From DASPJR01 sp035628505 (GTDB lineage: Bacteria; Planctomycetota; SZUA-567; H5-PLA8): a DNA stretch of 18,734 nucleotides. Location: positions 1 to 18,734 of the forward strand of contig DASPJR010000148.1 of NCBI GenBank assembly GCA_035628505.1. Direction: 5' to 3'. Both the position numbers and the translations under genes were made by a program. The notes beneath the pieces are model-generated. The model saw only the letters and a program-made list of their open reading frames with translations, was not told the origin of the DNA and did not search any database. Position 1 is the stretch's first letter; each line of letters starts with the position of its first letter. Shown here piece after piece: positions 6,713 to 13,737 of this stretch.

Positions 6713-8113
6713 TTATTCGGCCGGCTTATCGGGCGCAGTAGCCGGAAGCTTGGTGGCGTCTTCCTTCGGAGCTTCAGCCACAGGCGGCTTGGCGGCCTCG
6801 TCTTTCTTTTCAGCCGGAGCAGGCGCCGCTTCGTCCTTCTTCTCGGCAGGGGCCGCGGCGTCGGTCTTGTTCTCTTCGGGCTTGGCCTCGTCCGGCTTCT
6901 TTTCGTCAGTCTTCTTTTCGTCGGTCGCGCCGTCTTTCGGATTTTCGGGCGTTTCCTTCGTGCTCTGATTCGTGTTGTCGCCGCCGCCGGCCTTTTCTTC
7001 ACCGCCGCCTTTCAGCAGCAGTACAGCGGCTGCGGCCGCGGCGATAACCACGACGGCTGCGACGATGTAAATCAGGTTGCTCTTCTTCGGAGCGGCACCC
7101 GCGGCAGGCGCGGAACTGCGCGCGCTGGCAGCCGGGCGTCTCGCACTGGCTCCAGCCGCCGCGCCTTTGCCGCGCGGAACAAACTTGCTCTTTCCGCTGG
7201 CTTTGCCTTCGGCTTTCTCTTCACTCTTGGCAGAAGCGCTATCGACGATTTCCTTCATCTCCGTTTCGGACAGTTGCATCGTCGCGGCTGCCTGCGGATC
7301 TTCGACGACCTGCGGGTCTGCCTCGGCGACGGGCTCGGGAGCGGCTTCTTCTTCGGCAACAGGAGCGGCCTCTTCGGTCACAGCGGCTGCCTTCTTGGCC
7401 TTCAGTTCCTTCTTCAGACGCAGGCGTTCTTTCTTCGAGAGCTTCTTACCCTTGCGCTCTTCAGCCGCCTCGGTCTCTTCAGCGCTTTCTTCAATCGGCG
7501 CGGCGGCTTCGGAGACGCTTTCTTCCGCGACGGGAATAGCTTCGGGAGCGGTGCTCTCCACAGCCTCGGGAATTGTCTCTTCGACAGCAGCGGCCTGCGG
7601 AACCTCAACTGGCTCCGGCGCTTCAGTGATCGGTTCAGGAGCATCGGCCAGTTCAGTAATGGGCTCGGCTTCCAAGGGAGCAGGAGCAGGCGCGGCGGCC
7701 TGCGTTTCTGCCACTTCGGCGATCGGCTCGGGGGCTTCCTCGATGGGCTGCGCTTCCTCGATCGGCTCGGGCGCTTCTGCTATCGGTTCGGCTTCGGCGA
7801 GTACCGGTTCAGGTTTGACTACGGGCGGTGCCTTTGCTGCGGGCGCCGGCGTCATGACTGGCGGCTGCGGAACCGGCGCGGGCTCGAGAATCTCTTCAGT
7901 TTCGTCCGGCTCACTTACGGCGACGGCTGCAACCGATGCGGACTTCGCAGCCATGGCCGCGCGCTGCGCGCGCAGCTTAGCGGCGGCGTTGGTGGCATTT
8001 TTTGGTGTGCGCAGAATGCGGCCGCACGACGGACATTCGCCAATTTTGTCCAATCCCGGCTCTTCGACGCCCAGGATCTGTTCGCACTCGCAGCGGAAAA
8101 CCAGCATCACCAT
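6713..8113 (-). CDS. Zinc-ribbon protein with Glu/Pro/Ala repeats, one TM segment and charged tail
   Basis: A 466-aa protein of unknown function with four parts. Residues 8-30 hold a CxC...CxxC zinc ribbon (C8, C10, C27, C30). Residues about 65-225 are a low-complexity tract rich in Glu, Pro and Ala, with recurring EAPEPIEEA / EPIAE units. A charged middle part contains a KKLSKKERLRLKKELK helix, a Gly/Ser/Arg patch and basic flanks. A hydrophobic helix at about 347-367 (IVAAVVVIAAAAAAVLLL) is followed by a Lys/Glu/Ala tail of about 96 residues with PAEKKDEAA repeated. The positive-inside rule puts the ribbon in the cytoplasm and the tail outside. Start: ATG 8113 has GGAGG 8 bases upstream; an ATG two codons later is possible. 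Large open frames on the opposite strand are shadows of the repetitive composition. Confidence 0.85.
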   Translation of the reverse strand: MVMLVFRCECEQILGVEEPGLDKIGECPSCGRILRTPKNATNAAAKLRAQRAAMAAKSASVAAVAVSEPDETEEILEPAPVPQPPVMTPAPAAKAPPVVKPEPVLAEAEPIAEAPEPIEEAQPIEEAPEPIAEVAETQAAAPAPAPLEAEPITELADAPEPITEAPEPVEVPQAAAVEETIPEAVESTAPEAIPVAEESVSEAAAPIEESAEETEAAEERKGKKLSKKERLRLKKELKAKKAAAVTEEAAPVAEEEAAPEPVAEADPQVVEDPQAAATMQLSETEMKEIVDSASAKSEEKAEGKASGKSKFVPRGKGAAAGASARRPAASARSSAPAAGAAPKKSNLIYIVAAVVVIAAAAAAVLLLKGGGEEKAGGGDNTNQSTKETPENPKDGATDEKKTDEKKPDEAKPEENKTDAAAPAEKKDEAAPAPAEKKDEAAKPPVAEAPKEDATKLPATAPDKPAE

Positions 8114-8117
8114 GAAA

Positions 8118-8141
8118 GCAGCCTCCGGAAAAGGAGGCCGC
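8118..8141 (-). promoter_or_regulatory. Hairpin enclosing the Shine-Dalgarno of the zinc-ribbon gene
   Basis: On the minus strand GCGGCCTCC and GGAGGCTGC pair over 9 positions (one G-U) around a TTTTCC loop. The 3' arm contains the GGAGG ribosome binding site of the gene starting at 8113, so the site would be masked. TATAAT reads just upstream on the same strand (8147-8142). If that were the -10 box, the transcript would begin inside the hairpin and lose the 5' arm, so the hairpin matters only for transcripts starting further upstream, for instance in the response regulator gene. Confidence 0.5.
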
Positions 8142-8186
8142 ATTATAAACAAAACGGGCTCTGCCGGAAGTGCTGAAAACGGCTCT

Positions 8187-8594
8187 TCAGCAAATGCGTG
8201 CGGGAATTGAGGCAGGCTGACGCTTCTGCATGACGGCGTCAATCTTTTTCAGCAGCGCGTCTGGATTCACTGGTTTAAGCATGTAACCGACGGCACCGAC
8301 AAAGGGCGAATAGTAGCGATATATGGTGCTGTCGTAACCGGTCAGAAAGAGCACCGGAACCTGCGAGCCCAGCACCTGCAGACCTTCGGCGATCCAGATG
8401 CCGTCGCGCTCGGGAAGCCGCACATCCAGAATGAGCAGATCCGGCGTGTGCTCCTGCATGCGCGCCATCAGTTCATGATGTCCCTGCGCAGTCGAAACAG
8501 AATAACCGGACTGTGTCAATAGATCAGATAAGGCCGCCAGGATGTGCGGATCGTCGTCGCACACCATGATGGAACGTGCTTGCGTATTGAGCAT
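8187..8594 (-). CDS. Single-domain (CheY-like) response regulator
   Basis: A 135-aa receiver domain with no output domain. Key residues from ATG 8594: acidic pair D13/D14 in CDDDPH, phospho-acceptor D57 in LLILDVRLPERDG, T85 in LFLTGY, K107 in YMLKPVN. It presumably relays phosphate or acts by protein contact. No kinase is adjacent; the kinase at 10465 is divergent and about 1.9 kb away. Start choice: GGAGG (8608-8612 on the minus strand) is 13 bases before ATG 8594 but 7 bases before an in-frame TTG at 8600, so initiation at TTG (137 aa) is quite possible. The frame is open further upstream but that part is not receiver-like. The zinc-ribbon gene follows after 73 bases on the same strand, so co-transcription is likely. 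Confidence 0.88.
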   Translation of the reverse strand: MLNTQARSIMVCDDDPHILAALSDLLTQSGYSVSTAQGHHELMARMQEHTPDLLILDVRLPERDGIWIAEGLQVLGSQVPVLFLTGYDSTIYRYYSPFVGAVGYMLKPVNPDALLKKIDAVMQKRQPASIPARIC

Positions 8595-8907
8595 AACCAA
8601 CTGCAATCCTCCACCGCCGCAACTTGCGGCAATTGCGGTGCCGAACTCAAAAACGCATTGTTCCGACGGTGCGGAATGGCAAGACTTCTGCCGCATCCCG
8701 GGCCAGAAGTAGACAAATGCAGAGATTGTTTCGCACGCGTGGCTGCTCAGTGCTGAGTTTGCCAGATTGGTGCGTACATGCGTGCATCAGATGATCATAG
8801 CGCTGGCATCGCGCTTGTTAAGTCCTTACGGGACGTACCGCGCGCAATGCGCGCAGCATATTGAATCTTCGCCGTAAGCAGAGCCATCCACTCGAAAGGA
8901 ATTTCCC
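8595..8907. other. Divergent intergenic region with several small palindromes
   Basis: About 310 bases between the response regulator (minus) and the YqjD-like gene (plus). Visible structure: an odd palindrome CCGCAACTTGCGG (8617-8629) just upstream of the response regulator's Shine-Dalgarno, with GCAATTGC beside it (8629-8636); GTCC/GGAC arms at 8822-8834; and GCGCGC-AAT-GCGCGC at 8840-8854. No clear -35/-10 pair stood out and I see no gene. Confidence 0.45.
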
Positions 8908-9129
8908 ATGGTTGAACATGTCCAGGAACACACGATCGGCGCATCGACCGAAAAAATGAAAGAAGGCGCCCAGGAATTCACGCAGGCTGTCAAAGAGACC
9001 GCGAAAAACTCGTTCGATGAATATTGCGAACAGGGCGCCTCGATGATCCAGTCCAGCCCCTACAAGAGCGTGCTGATTGCTTTCGGTATTGGCGCCGTGC
9101 TCGGCATGCTGATGCTGCGCCGCGATTAA
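8908..9129 (+). CDS. ElaB/YqjD-like (DUF883-type) small membrane protein
   Basis: A 73-aa protein with an amphipathic charged helix (about 10-45) followed by the motif SPYKSVLIAFGIGAVLGMLM and a terminal RRD. That is the usual ending of the ElaB/YqjD family, whose E. coli members sit in the inner membrane by a C-terminal tail and bind ribosomes in stationary phase. AAAGGA lies 7 bases before the ATG. It leads a three-gene cluster of small membrane proteins. Family membership is fairly secure; the ribosome role is known only for the E. coli relatives. Confidence 0.85.
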   Translation: MVEHVQEHTIGASTEKMKEGAQEFTQAVKETAKNSFDEYCEQGASMIQSSPYKSVLIAFGIGAVLGMLMLRRD

Positions 9130-9258
9130 TTCAGGCAGAGACACTGAAGCTGGGTGCGCGCGGAAGAAACGCGCGTTCACTACAACGTTAGAAAAGGGCA
9201 GGACGCCCGTGCCTGCCTCAAGCCCGATCACGCATGTACAACTCGTGCCGGAGTGACC

Positions 9259-9723
9259 ATGGTTACAAGCGAAATGAGATCGCCGCCCGCCGCAGGCTCC
9301 TCGACCAATGGCGACAAGCTGTCGGAAAAAATCCATCATCTGCGGACTGAAGTCTCGCCCCACCTGGCCGATTTGTGGGGCAATGCGCTGGAGGCGGCCA
9401 GCGCGCAGTTTTCGATATGGGGAATGAAAGCCGGCCGCGCCGTGACGGCGGCGGCAATCGGCATGATGCTGGGAATCGCGGCGCTGGCGCTCCTGGTTTA
9501 CGGCTTTGTGCTGCTGGACAGCTGCATCGCCTATGCGCTGGAAAATCCCGAGCGGCCGTGGCTTTCGCCGCTGATCCGCGGGGCCGTCTATTTCGGCTTG
9601 CCGGCTCTGGGGCTCATTATGGCCTGGCACAAAGGCGTCGGTTATGGGACGGCTGAGAAGGAGCAGGCTCAGCGTAAGGAAGATCAGAAATCAATGAACA
9701 GAATGGAGGGGGCCCGTGTCTAG
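9259..9723 (+). CDS. YqjE-like (phage holin superfamily III type) membrane protein
   Basis: A 154-aa protein with a soluble N-terminal helix, two hydrophobic segments (about 60-87 and 105-123) joined by a short loop with ENPERPWLSP, and a charged C-terminal helix (EKEQAQRKEDQK). This is the layout of YqjE / Holin-X-type proteins, which commonly follow yqjD-like genes. 'Holin' is a superfamily name and lysis is not implied. ATG 9259 has GGAG 5 bases upstream. The frame is open back to 9154 without a better start. The last 8 bases overlap the next gene (GTG 9716), so translation is probably coupled. Confidence 0.75.
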   Translation: MVTSEMRSPPAAGSSTNGDKLSEKIHHLRTEVSPHLADLWGNALEAASAQFSIWGMKAGRAVTAAAIGMMLGIAALALLVYGFVLLDSCIAYALENPERPWLSPLIRGAVYFGLPALGLIMAWHKGVGYGTAEKEQAQRKEDQKSMNRMEGARV

Positions 9724-10264
9724 CTTCGACGACAAGCTCAGGGAAGAGATCGCGCGCCGTGATGCGGCGGTGGAACGCCTGAAAATGGCGAAGACCGAAA
9801 CCCAGACGACCATCAAGCGCGAGGTCGACGATATCAAGACGGGCATGGCTCCGGCGGGGCTGATCCAGGAGCATCCCTGGTATGCAGTCTTCGGAGCGCT
9901 CGCGCTTGGCGTGATCGTCGGGCCGATGATCAAGAACGCGCTGCTGCCCGCTCCCCGCTACAGGGCCTATGCGCCGCCGCCGCCGCAGAAGGTGGTGGTC
10001 GAGGTGGTGGGCGCAGGCCGGCAGCAGAAGCCGGCGTCCCCCTGGAAGAGTATCCTCGACGCTGCCATGCACGGTCTGCCGGCTGCCATTCCCTACATCC
10101 AGCAGTTCATGCAGGAACAGGGCAATGGCCACGCCGATACGCCACGTGCCGAAGCCCCGGCTGCCTCGAAGGCCAGCAGCGGTCAGTTTGGCGCGGCAAC
10201 GCCCACGGACCCGTTCAAAAAATCGATCAGCCGCCGCACAGCGCCGCCGCCGCCCGAAAGCTGA
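9716..10264 (+). CDS. Membrane protein with DUF883-like TM segment and Pro/Ala-rich tail
   Basis: A 182-aa protein from GTG 9716, preceded by GGAGGG. Residues 1-45 are a charged coiled-coil-like helix (DDKLREEIARRDAAVERLK). HPWYAVFGALALGVIVGP at about 53-70 is a single TM segment whose PW...G...G pattern resembles the ElaB/YqjD tail. A Pro-rich linker (YAPPPPQK), a second helix (about 105-128) and a low-complexity Ala/Ser/Pro end follow. It overlaps the YqjE-like gene by 8 bases and occupies the place of yqjK-type genes in enterobacterial clusters, though I see no similarity to YqjK. Function unknown; a cell-envelope stress role by association is inference. Confidence 0.75.
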   Translation: MSSFDDKLREEIARRDAAVERLKMAKTETQTTIKREVDDIKTGMAPAGLIQEHPWYAVFGALALGVIVGPMIKNALLPAPRYRAYAPPPPQKVVVEVVGAGRQQKPASPWKSILDAAMHGLPAAIPYIQQFMQEQGNGHADTPRAEAPAASKASSGQFGAATPTDPFKKSISRRTAPPPPES

Positions 10265-10375
10265 ACGCGCCTGAAAATGACTTTTTCAGCGGTTTGGACT
10301 GCCGCGTGCGGGGTCGGGAGCGACCTGGGGAATCGGCTGCGGTATGGACAAAATTTTCTAACCAAGTAAAACAGT

Positions 10376-10410
10376 TACTTCCAGGCCTTCGGCCTGGGAG
10401 TGCTTTTTTG
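10376..10410 (+). terminator. Strong rho-independent terminator of the YqjD/E-like operon
   Basis: A 7-base GC stem (CCAGGCC 10381-10387, GGCCTGG 10391-10397) with loop TTC can extend by several mostly paired bases outward. It is followed by TGCTTTTTTG. AAGTAA at 10364-10369 could pair with TTACTT at 10375-10380, competing with the outer part of the stem. Confidence 0.85.
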
Positions 10411-10464
10411 CGACATTTTTTCCGCGTCGCTCCGCCAGCATTGCAATAAGAAAGGCTCCGCGCT

Positions 10465-11919
10465 TTGGCACTCGCTCAAGTAGAGCATAATGCAGAGCAG
10501 ATTCTAGCTGCCGTAAACAGCGTCTTGGGCTCGGCAGGCGAAGGCGTTGTTGTGCTGGACGACGCTGGAGCGGTGCAATTTTCTACGACTGCTGCGAGCG
10601 AGATGCTGGGGATTGAAAAAGATTTATCCAGCGGACGGCAGAAAATAACGTACCCGCTTTCCTGCCTCAACGGTGCGCCCTTGCCCTCGTTATTGGAATG
10701 TGGAACTCCACAACGACCATTCCCCGTCATGATTCGGGTGAAAACGTCAGGGGGCGCTGAGCGGATCATTCGCATCAGTGGTGGTGCTATCCCGCGGACT
10801 TATCTGCTGCTGGATCTTGCCAATGATTGGCAGCGTGCCGACTCTGAGCAGGATTTACTCGACATTGTCACGCATGATCTGCGCGCCGGCCTTGTCCCGG
10901 CCAAGACTTACGCGCAAATGCTCATGAATCATGTTTTCGGACAGCTCAATGAAAAACAGGCGGATGCCGCCCGGATCATCGACCTGACCCTGCAGAAGCA
11001 GGCCGAGCGGATTTCGACGGTGCTGGACCTGGTGAAGGCCGAGCAGCGGCGTCTTGAATTGGCACTTGAGTCCGCAAGCCTGATCGACGTCATTCGCCAG
11101 AGCGGCGCGATGCTGGAACGCGATTGCGCCCGCAAGAAAGTCCAACTGGTCATGGACCTGGATGCGGCGGCGGCACTGATCGAGGCTGATGTTCCACGGC
11201 TGCAGCGCACACTGGTTAATATACTGACGCGTCTGCTGAAGACACTTAACGATAGCAATTCACTGGGTGTCGAATTGCGCTATACCGGCACCGGCAAAGC
11301 GCGGATTCGCATCTGGGATGATGGTCCGGGGTTCCCGCTTGAGGATGCCGAAACGCTTTTGCTGACGGCGCGAAGTGAGCATCCGCAGGTTTCTGCAGCG
11401 CAGAAGCGTGCACTGGTCGAACTTGGCCCCGTCGCAGACATCATCAAAGGGCACGGCGGGACGCTGAGCGTCAACACTGAATCCGGCGCCGGGACGACGC
11501 TGCTGATTTACGTTCCGGTGCGGCAACGTGCCGGCGCGGCGGGACCGAATACTTCCGGACCGCAGTCCATTCTCGTCGTCGGGCTTTCCGAGAAAGACGT
11601 GGACGCGATCCGCGGCGCGGCTGAAAAACTGAATCTGGCGCTGGTGAAGGCCGAGAGCGGAAAGCAGGCCTTGCGGCTGGCGCGTGCAAAGCATTATGCG
11701 CTGGTCTGCGCGGCGCCCGCTCTCAGTGACATGTCTAGCGATAAACTGCTAGCCGCGATCGCGGCGCAGCGGCCTGAAAATGCGCAGCGCTTCTGGGTCA
11801 GCGGCGCACGTGAGTTCCCACACGTCAGCGGCGCGCGTCCCATTTTTGTCTCTCCCACTTGCGATCCAGGTCAGACCGAAAAGATCCTTTCAGAATTGCT
11901 TGCTAGCCTTGCAGCTTGA
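10465..11919 (+). CDS. Soluble histidine kinase with degenerate C-terminal receiver
   Basis: A 484-aa cytoplasmic protein without membrane segments. Residues about 10-120 look PAS-like (GEGVVVLDDAGAVQFSTTAA). HisKA follows with the phospho-acceptor in DIVTHDLRAGL (H137). HATPase_c follows with an N-box around VNILTRLLK (N252), G1 box DDGPGF (286-290) and G2 around GHGGTL (329-334). From about 367 a receiver-like fold begins, but it lacks the acidic pair (VVGLSEKD) and has Ala where the phospho-Asp belongs (ALVCAAPALSD), so it is probably a pseudo-receiver. The start is TTG at 10465 with AAGAAAGG 9 bases upstream; no ATG or GTG fits better. A response regulator follows after 39 bases and is the likely partner. 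The signal sensed is unknown. Confidence 0.9.
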   Translation: MALAQVEHNAEQILAAVNSVLGSAGEGVVVLDDAGAVQFSTTAASEMLGIEKDLSSGRQKITYPLSCLNGAPLPSLLECGTPQRPFPVMIRVKTSGGAERIIRISGGAIPRTYLLLDLANDWQRADSEQDLLDIVTHDLRAGLVPAKTYAQMLMNHVFGQLNEKQADAARIIDLTLQKQAERISTVLDLVKAEQRRLELALESASLIDVIRQSGAMLERDCARKKVQLVMDLDAAAALIEADVPRLQRTLVNILTRLLKTLNDSNSLGVELRYTGTGKARIRIWDDGPGFPLEDAETLLLTARSEHPQVSAAQKRALVELGPVADIIKGHGGTLSVNTESGAGTTLLIYVPVRQRAGAAGPNTSGPQSILVVGLSEKDVDAIRGAAEKLNLALVKAESGKQALRLARAKHYALVCAAPALSDMSSDKLLAAIAAQRPENAQRFWVSGAREFPHVSGARPIFVSPTCDPGQTEKILSELLASLAA

Positions 11920-11958
11920 AGTTTTAATACCGGGGCAGTTCCTTTTAAGAAGTACACT

Positions 11959-12357
11959 ATGGTGACTGGTGAGGTTAACGTAAAGACCATCGTCGTCGTC
12001 GACGATGAGCCGGATATTTGTGACGCGCTGGAGATGGCTCTGGCGCTCGAGGGATACCGCGTGCGGGCCGCGCAGGACCGCGACACGGCTCTGCGACTGA
12101 TCAGCGAACAGACGCCCGCGATGATCCTGCTGGATTTCCGCATGCCGGGGCTGGATGCAAATTCATTTATCCTGCAATTGAAGGAGAGTGGCATAACGTC
12201 GCCCGTGGTGTTGATGACCGCCGGAAAAGATCCTGGAGAAACAGCAAAAAAGCTGGGTTTGGACGTGTTCCTGCCCAAACCTTTCGAGCTGGATGTGCTG
12301 CTCGAAACGGTGCGAAAGTGCATTCCGCAAGAGAGCCCGAAGACACAAAATCCATAG
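11959..12357 (+). CDS. Single-domain response regulator, likely partner of the upstream kinase
   Basis: A 132-aa receiver: D15/D16 in VVDDEPD, phospho-acceptor D59 in LLDFRMPG, T87 in LMTAGK, K107 in FLPKPF. All catalytic residues are intact and there is no output domain. It follows the kinase by 39 bases and precedes ppnP by 20 bases on the same strand, so all three are probably one transcript. Because the kinase's own receiver lacks the phospho-Asp, this protein is the obvious phosphate acceptor. That pairing is inference. Confidence 0.92.
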   Translation: MVTGEVNVKTIVVVDDEPDICDALEMALALEGYRVRAAQDRDTALRLISEQTPAMILLDFRMPGLDANSFILQLKESGITSPVVLMTAGKDPGETAKKLGLDVFLPKPFELDVLLETVRKCIPQESPKTQNP

Positions 12358-12377
12358 AGAACAGGGGAGGGAAGTCG

Positions 12378-12707
12378 GTGGCGGACAACGTGCCTCAGCA
12401 GTTCGAAAACGTAAGTGTGGTATCCAAGGCGAATGTGTACTTCAATGGGGGCGTGGTCAGCCACACCATTCTTTTGAAGGACGGGTCCAGGAAAACATTG
12501 GGACTCATTTTTCCTGGAAGCTACAAATTCAACACGGATGCGCCCGAGCGCATGGACATGATCGCCGGCTCCTGCAAAGTAAAGCTGGCAGGTCAGACCG
12601 ACTGGAAAACTTACAGCGCAGGAACGTTTTTCCTGGTTCCCGGAAAGTCCGCGTTCGAGGTCTCAGTGGAATCGGGTGTAGCCGAATACCTCTGTTCTTT
12701 CCTGTAA
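12378..12707 (+). CDS. ppnP: Pyrimidine/purine nucleoside phosphorylase PpnP (DUF1255, YaiE family)
   Basis: A 109-aa single-domain cupin-like protein. KANVYFNGGVVSHTI, GLIFPGSYKFNTDAPERMDM and the stretch DWKTYSAGTFFLVPGKSAFEV, ending in YLCSFL, match the whole PpnP family pattern. Its E. coli member (about 94 aa) cleaves several nucleosides by phosphorolysis. I start it at GTG 12378, with GGGGAGG 7 bases upstream. This gives a 15-residue N-terminal extension over E. coli. An in-frame ATG at 12318 is less likely because it lies within the preceding gene. It sits 20 bases after the response regulator, an unusual pairing of a two-component pair with nucleoside salvage. Confidence 0.9.
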   Translation: MADNVPQQFENVSVVSKANVYFNGGVVSHTILLKDGSRKTLGLIFPGSYKFNTDAPERMDMIAGSCKVKLAGQTDWKTYSAGTFFLVPGKSAFEVSVESGVAEYLCSFL

Positions 12708-12731
12708 CTTCCAGGCGTCTCGAGCAACTCT

Positions 12732-12773
12732 GCAAAAAGCGTAACCGGCGTCATTGCCGATTACGCTTTTTGC
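12732..12773 (+). terminator. Hairpin terminator after ppnP
   Basis: A perfect 13-base inverted repeat (GCAAAAAGCGTAA at 12732-12744, TTACGCTTTTTGC at 12761-12773) with an inner CGGC/GCCG pair. The A and T runs lie inside the stem, so it may work in either direction. It ends 16 bases before the proposed start of the next gene. Confidence 0.7.
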
Positions 12774-12789
12774 GTTATTTCTGAAGCAC

Positions 12790-13158
12790 GTGACGCTCCG
12801 ACGATTCAAACGCATCGCGCGAAAAGCCATCCGCTCGTTGCCCGAGCTTTTTCAGCCGCATCTGAAGCGCATCGATTTTCGCGTCAAACGGCGCGCCTCG
12901 CGGCGGCTCCGGCGGGAACTGGAATTGGATGAGGATGACGATTTATTCGGGCTTTACGAAGGTACGCCGCTGACAGATATGGGGCATGACGACGCTCCCG
13001 AGCTTCCGCCGCGTATCACGTTATTCTGGGAGCCGCTGCTGGAGAGCTGCGAGGACGACGCGGAGCTCGAACGCGAAATCCAGATCACGATCCTGCATGA
13101 GATCGGGCATTTCTTCGGCCTTGAGGAAGACGATCTCGAGCGGCTGGGCTACGGCTGA
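12790..13158 (+). CDS. Zincin-like metallopeptidase family protein (HExxHxxG)
   Basis: A 122-aa protein ending in ILHEIGHFFGLEEDDLERLGYG, the zinc motif HEIGH (103-107) with a further acidic ligand at about E113. This is the signature of small bacterial 'Zincin_1' metallopeptidases (PF06262 type) of unknown substrate. The N-terminus (RRFKRIARKAIRSLPELFQP) and the middle ITLFWEPLLESC also fit that family. The start is uncertain: an upstream in-frame ATG (12754) lies inside the terminator hairpin, so I use GTG 12790, which has only a weak GAAG close by. It converges with the next gene, with 8 bases between stop codons. Confidence 0.82.
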   Translation: MTLRRFKRIARKAIRSLPELFQPHLKRIDFRVKRRASRRLRRELELDEDDDLFGLYEGTPLTDMGHDDAPELPPRITLFWEPLLESCEDDAELEREIQITILHEIGHFFGLEEDDLERLGYG

Positions 13159-13166
13159 AGCGAGAA

Positions 13167-13628
13167 CTATTTACCTCCTGATTTCTCGCTCATCTTTTTC
13201 AGCTCTTTATTTCGATTCTTGATGCGCTCGGCGGCGAGTTCCCAGGTGAACTTCGACATCACTTCTTCGATTTCGGCGTTGTACTTTTCGAACGCTTCGC
13301 TCACGTACCTTGGGACCGGTTCGCCGAATTCCTTGTAGAGCGCCAGCCATTGCGCGAACTTCTTCAGTGACTTCACGTTCCCGCCGAGCACGCCGGGGCC
13401 GATTTCGATGAGCTTGTCATCGAGATAGCGTTTCATGCTGCCGATCTGGGTGTCATTGGCCCAGGTTTCATAGTTGCCTTTGACCTTTTTCAAAAACGCT
13501 TCCCACTCACCGGGTTTGAGCTCTTTCTGAGTCAGCTCATAGCCCAGTTCAGCAGCGTCACGCGCGAGTGCTGCATTCGAAAACAGCAGCGTCATGAACA
13601 GCAGGCAAAATGGTGCAAAACGAGTCAC
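13167..13628 (-). CDS. Small exported protein of unknown function
   Basis: A 153-aa protein starting at GTG 13628, with GAGGAG 8 bases upstream. Residues 1-22 form a signal peptide (FCLLFMTLLFSNAALA) with a likely cut after ALA. The mature part is highly charged and helical (AEIEEVMSKFTWELAAERIK, ending KKMSEKSGGK), without cysteines or a known motif. Probably periplasmic. Its 3' end faces the zincin gene. Confidence 0.78.
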   Translation of the reverse strand: MTRFAPFCLLFMTLLFSNAALARDAAELGYELTQKELKPGEWEAFLKKVKGNYETWANDTQIGSMKRYLDDKLIEIGPGVLGGNVKSLKKFAQWLALYKEFGEPVPRYVSEAFEKYNAEIEEVMSKFTWELAAERIKNRNKELKKMSEKSGGK

Positions 13629-13737
13629 TTTCGCTTCTCCTCACTTCGATTTTCTCTATTGATGCCCTCGATTGCAAGCGTCACGCCAGAGCGGCACGGA
13701 TCTTATCGCCCGTGTACTTTTGCTGATAAATCATAAT

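Noticed and set aside
6695..8210. Open frames of 377-493 codons on the plus strand opposite the zinc-ribbon gene
   Set aside because: They mirror its repetitive Glu/Pro/Ala codons, giving runs of Phe/Gly/Arg or Ser/Ala/Gly, and have no plausible domain. The minus strand has a zinc ribbon, TM helix and a good ribosome site.
8818..9630. 270-codon minus-strand frame across the YqjD/YqjE-like genes
   Set aside because: Composition is rich in His/Arg/Gln and no domain is visible. The plus strand holds two recognisable membrane proteins with ribosome sites.
9259..9723. Phage holin / prophage remnant
   Set aside because: The holin superfamily label reflects YqjE-like membrane layout. No endolysin, structural or integrase gene is nearby.
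10271..10289. CTGAAAA/TTTTCAG hairpin right after the third YqjD/E-like gene as terminator
   Set aside because: The stem is short and A/T-rich with no T tract after it. The GC hairpin at 10381 is much stronger.
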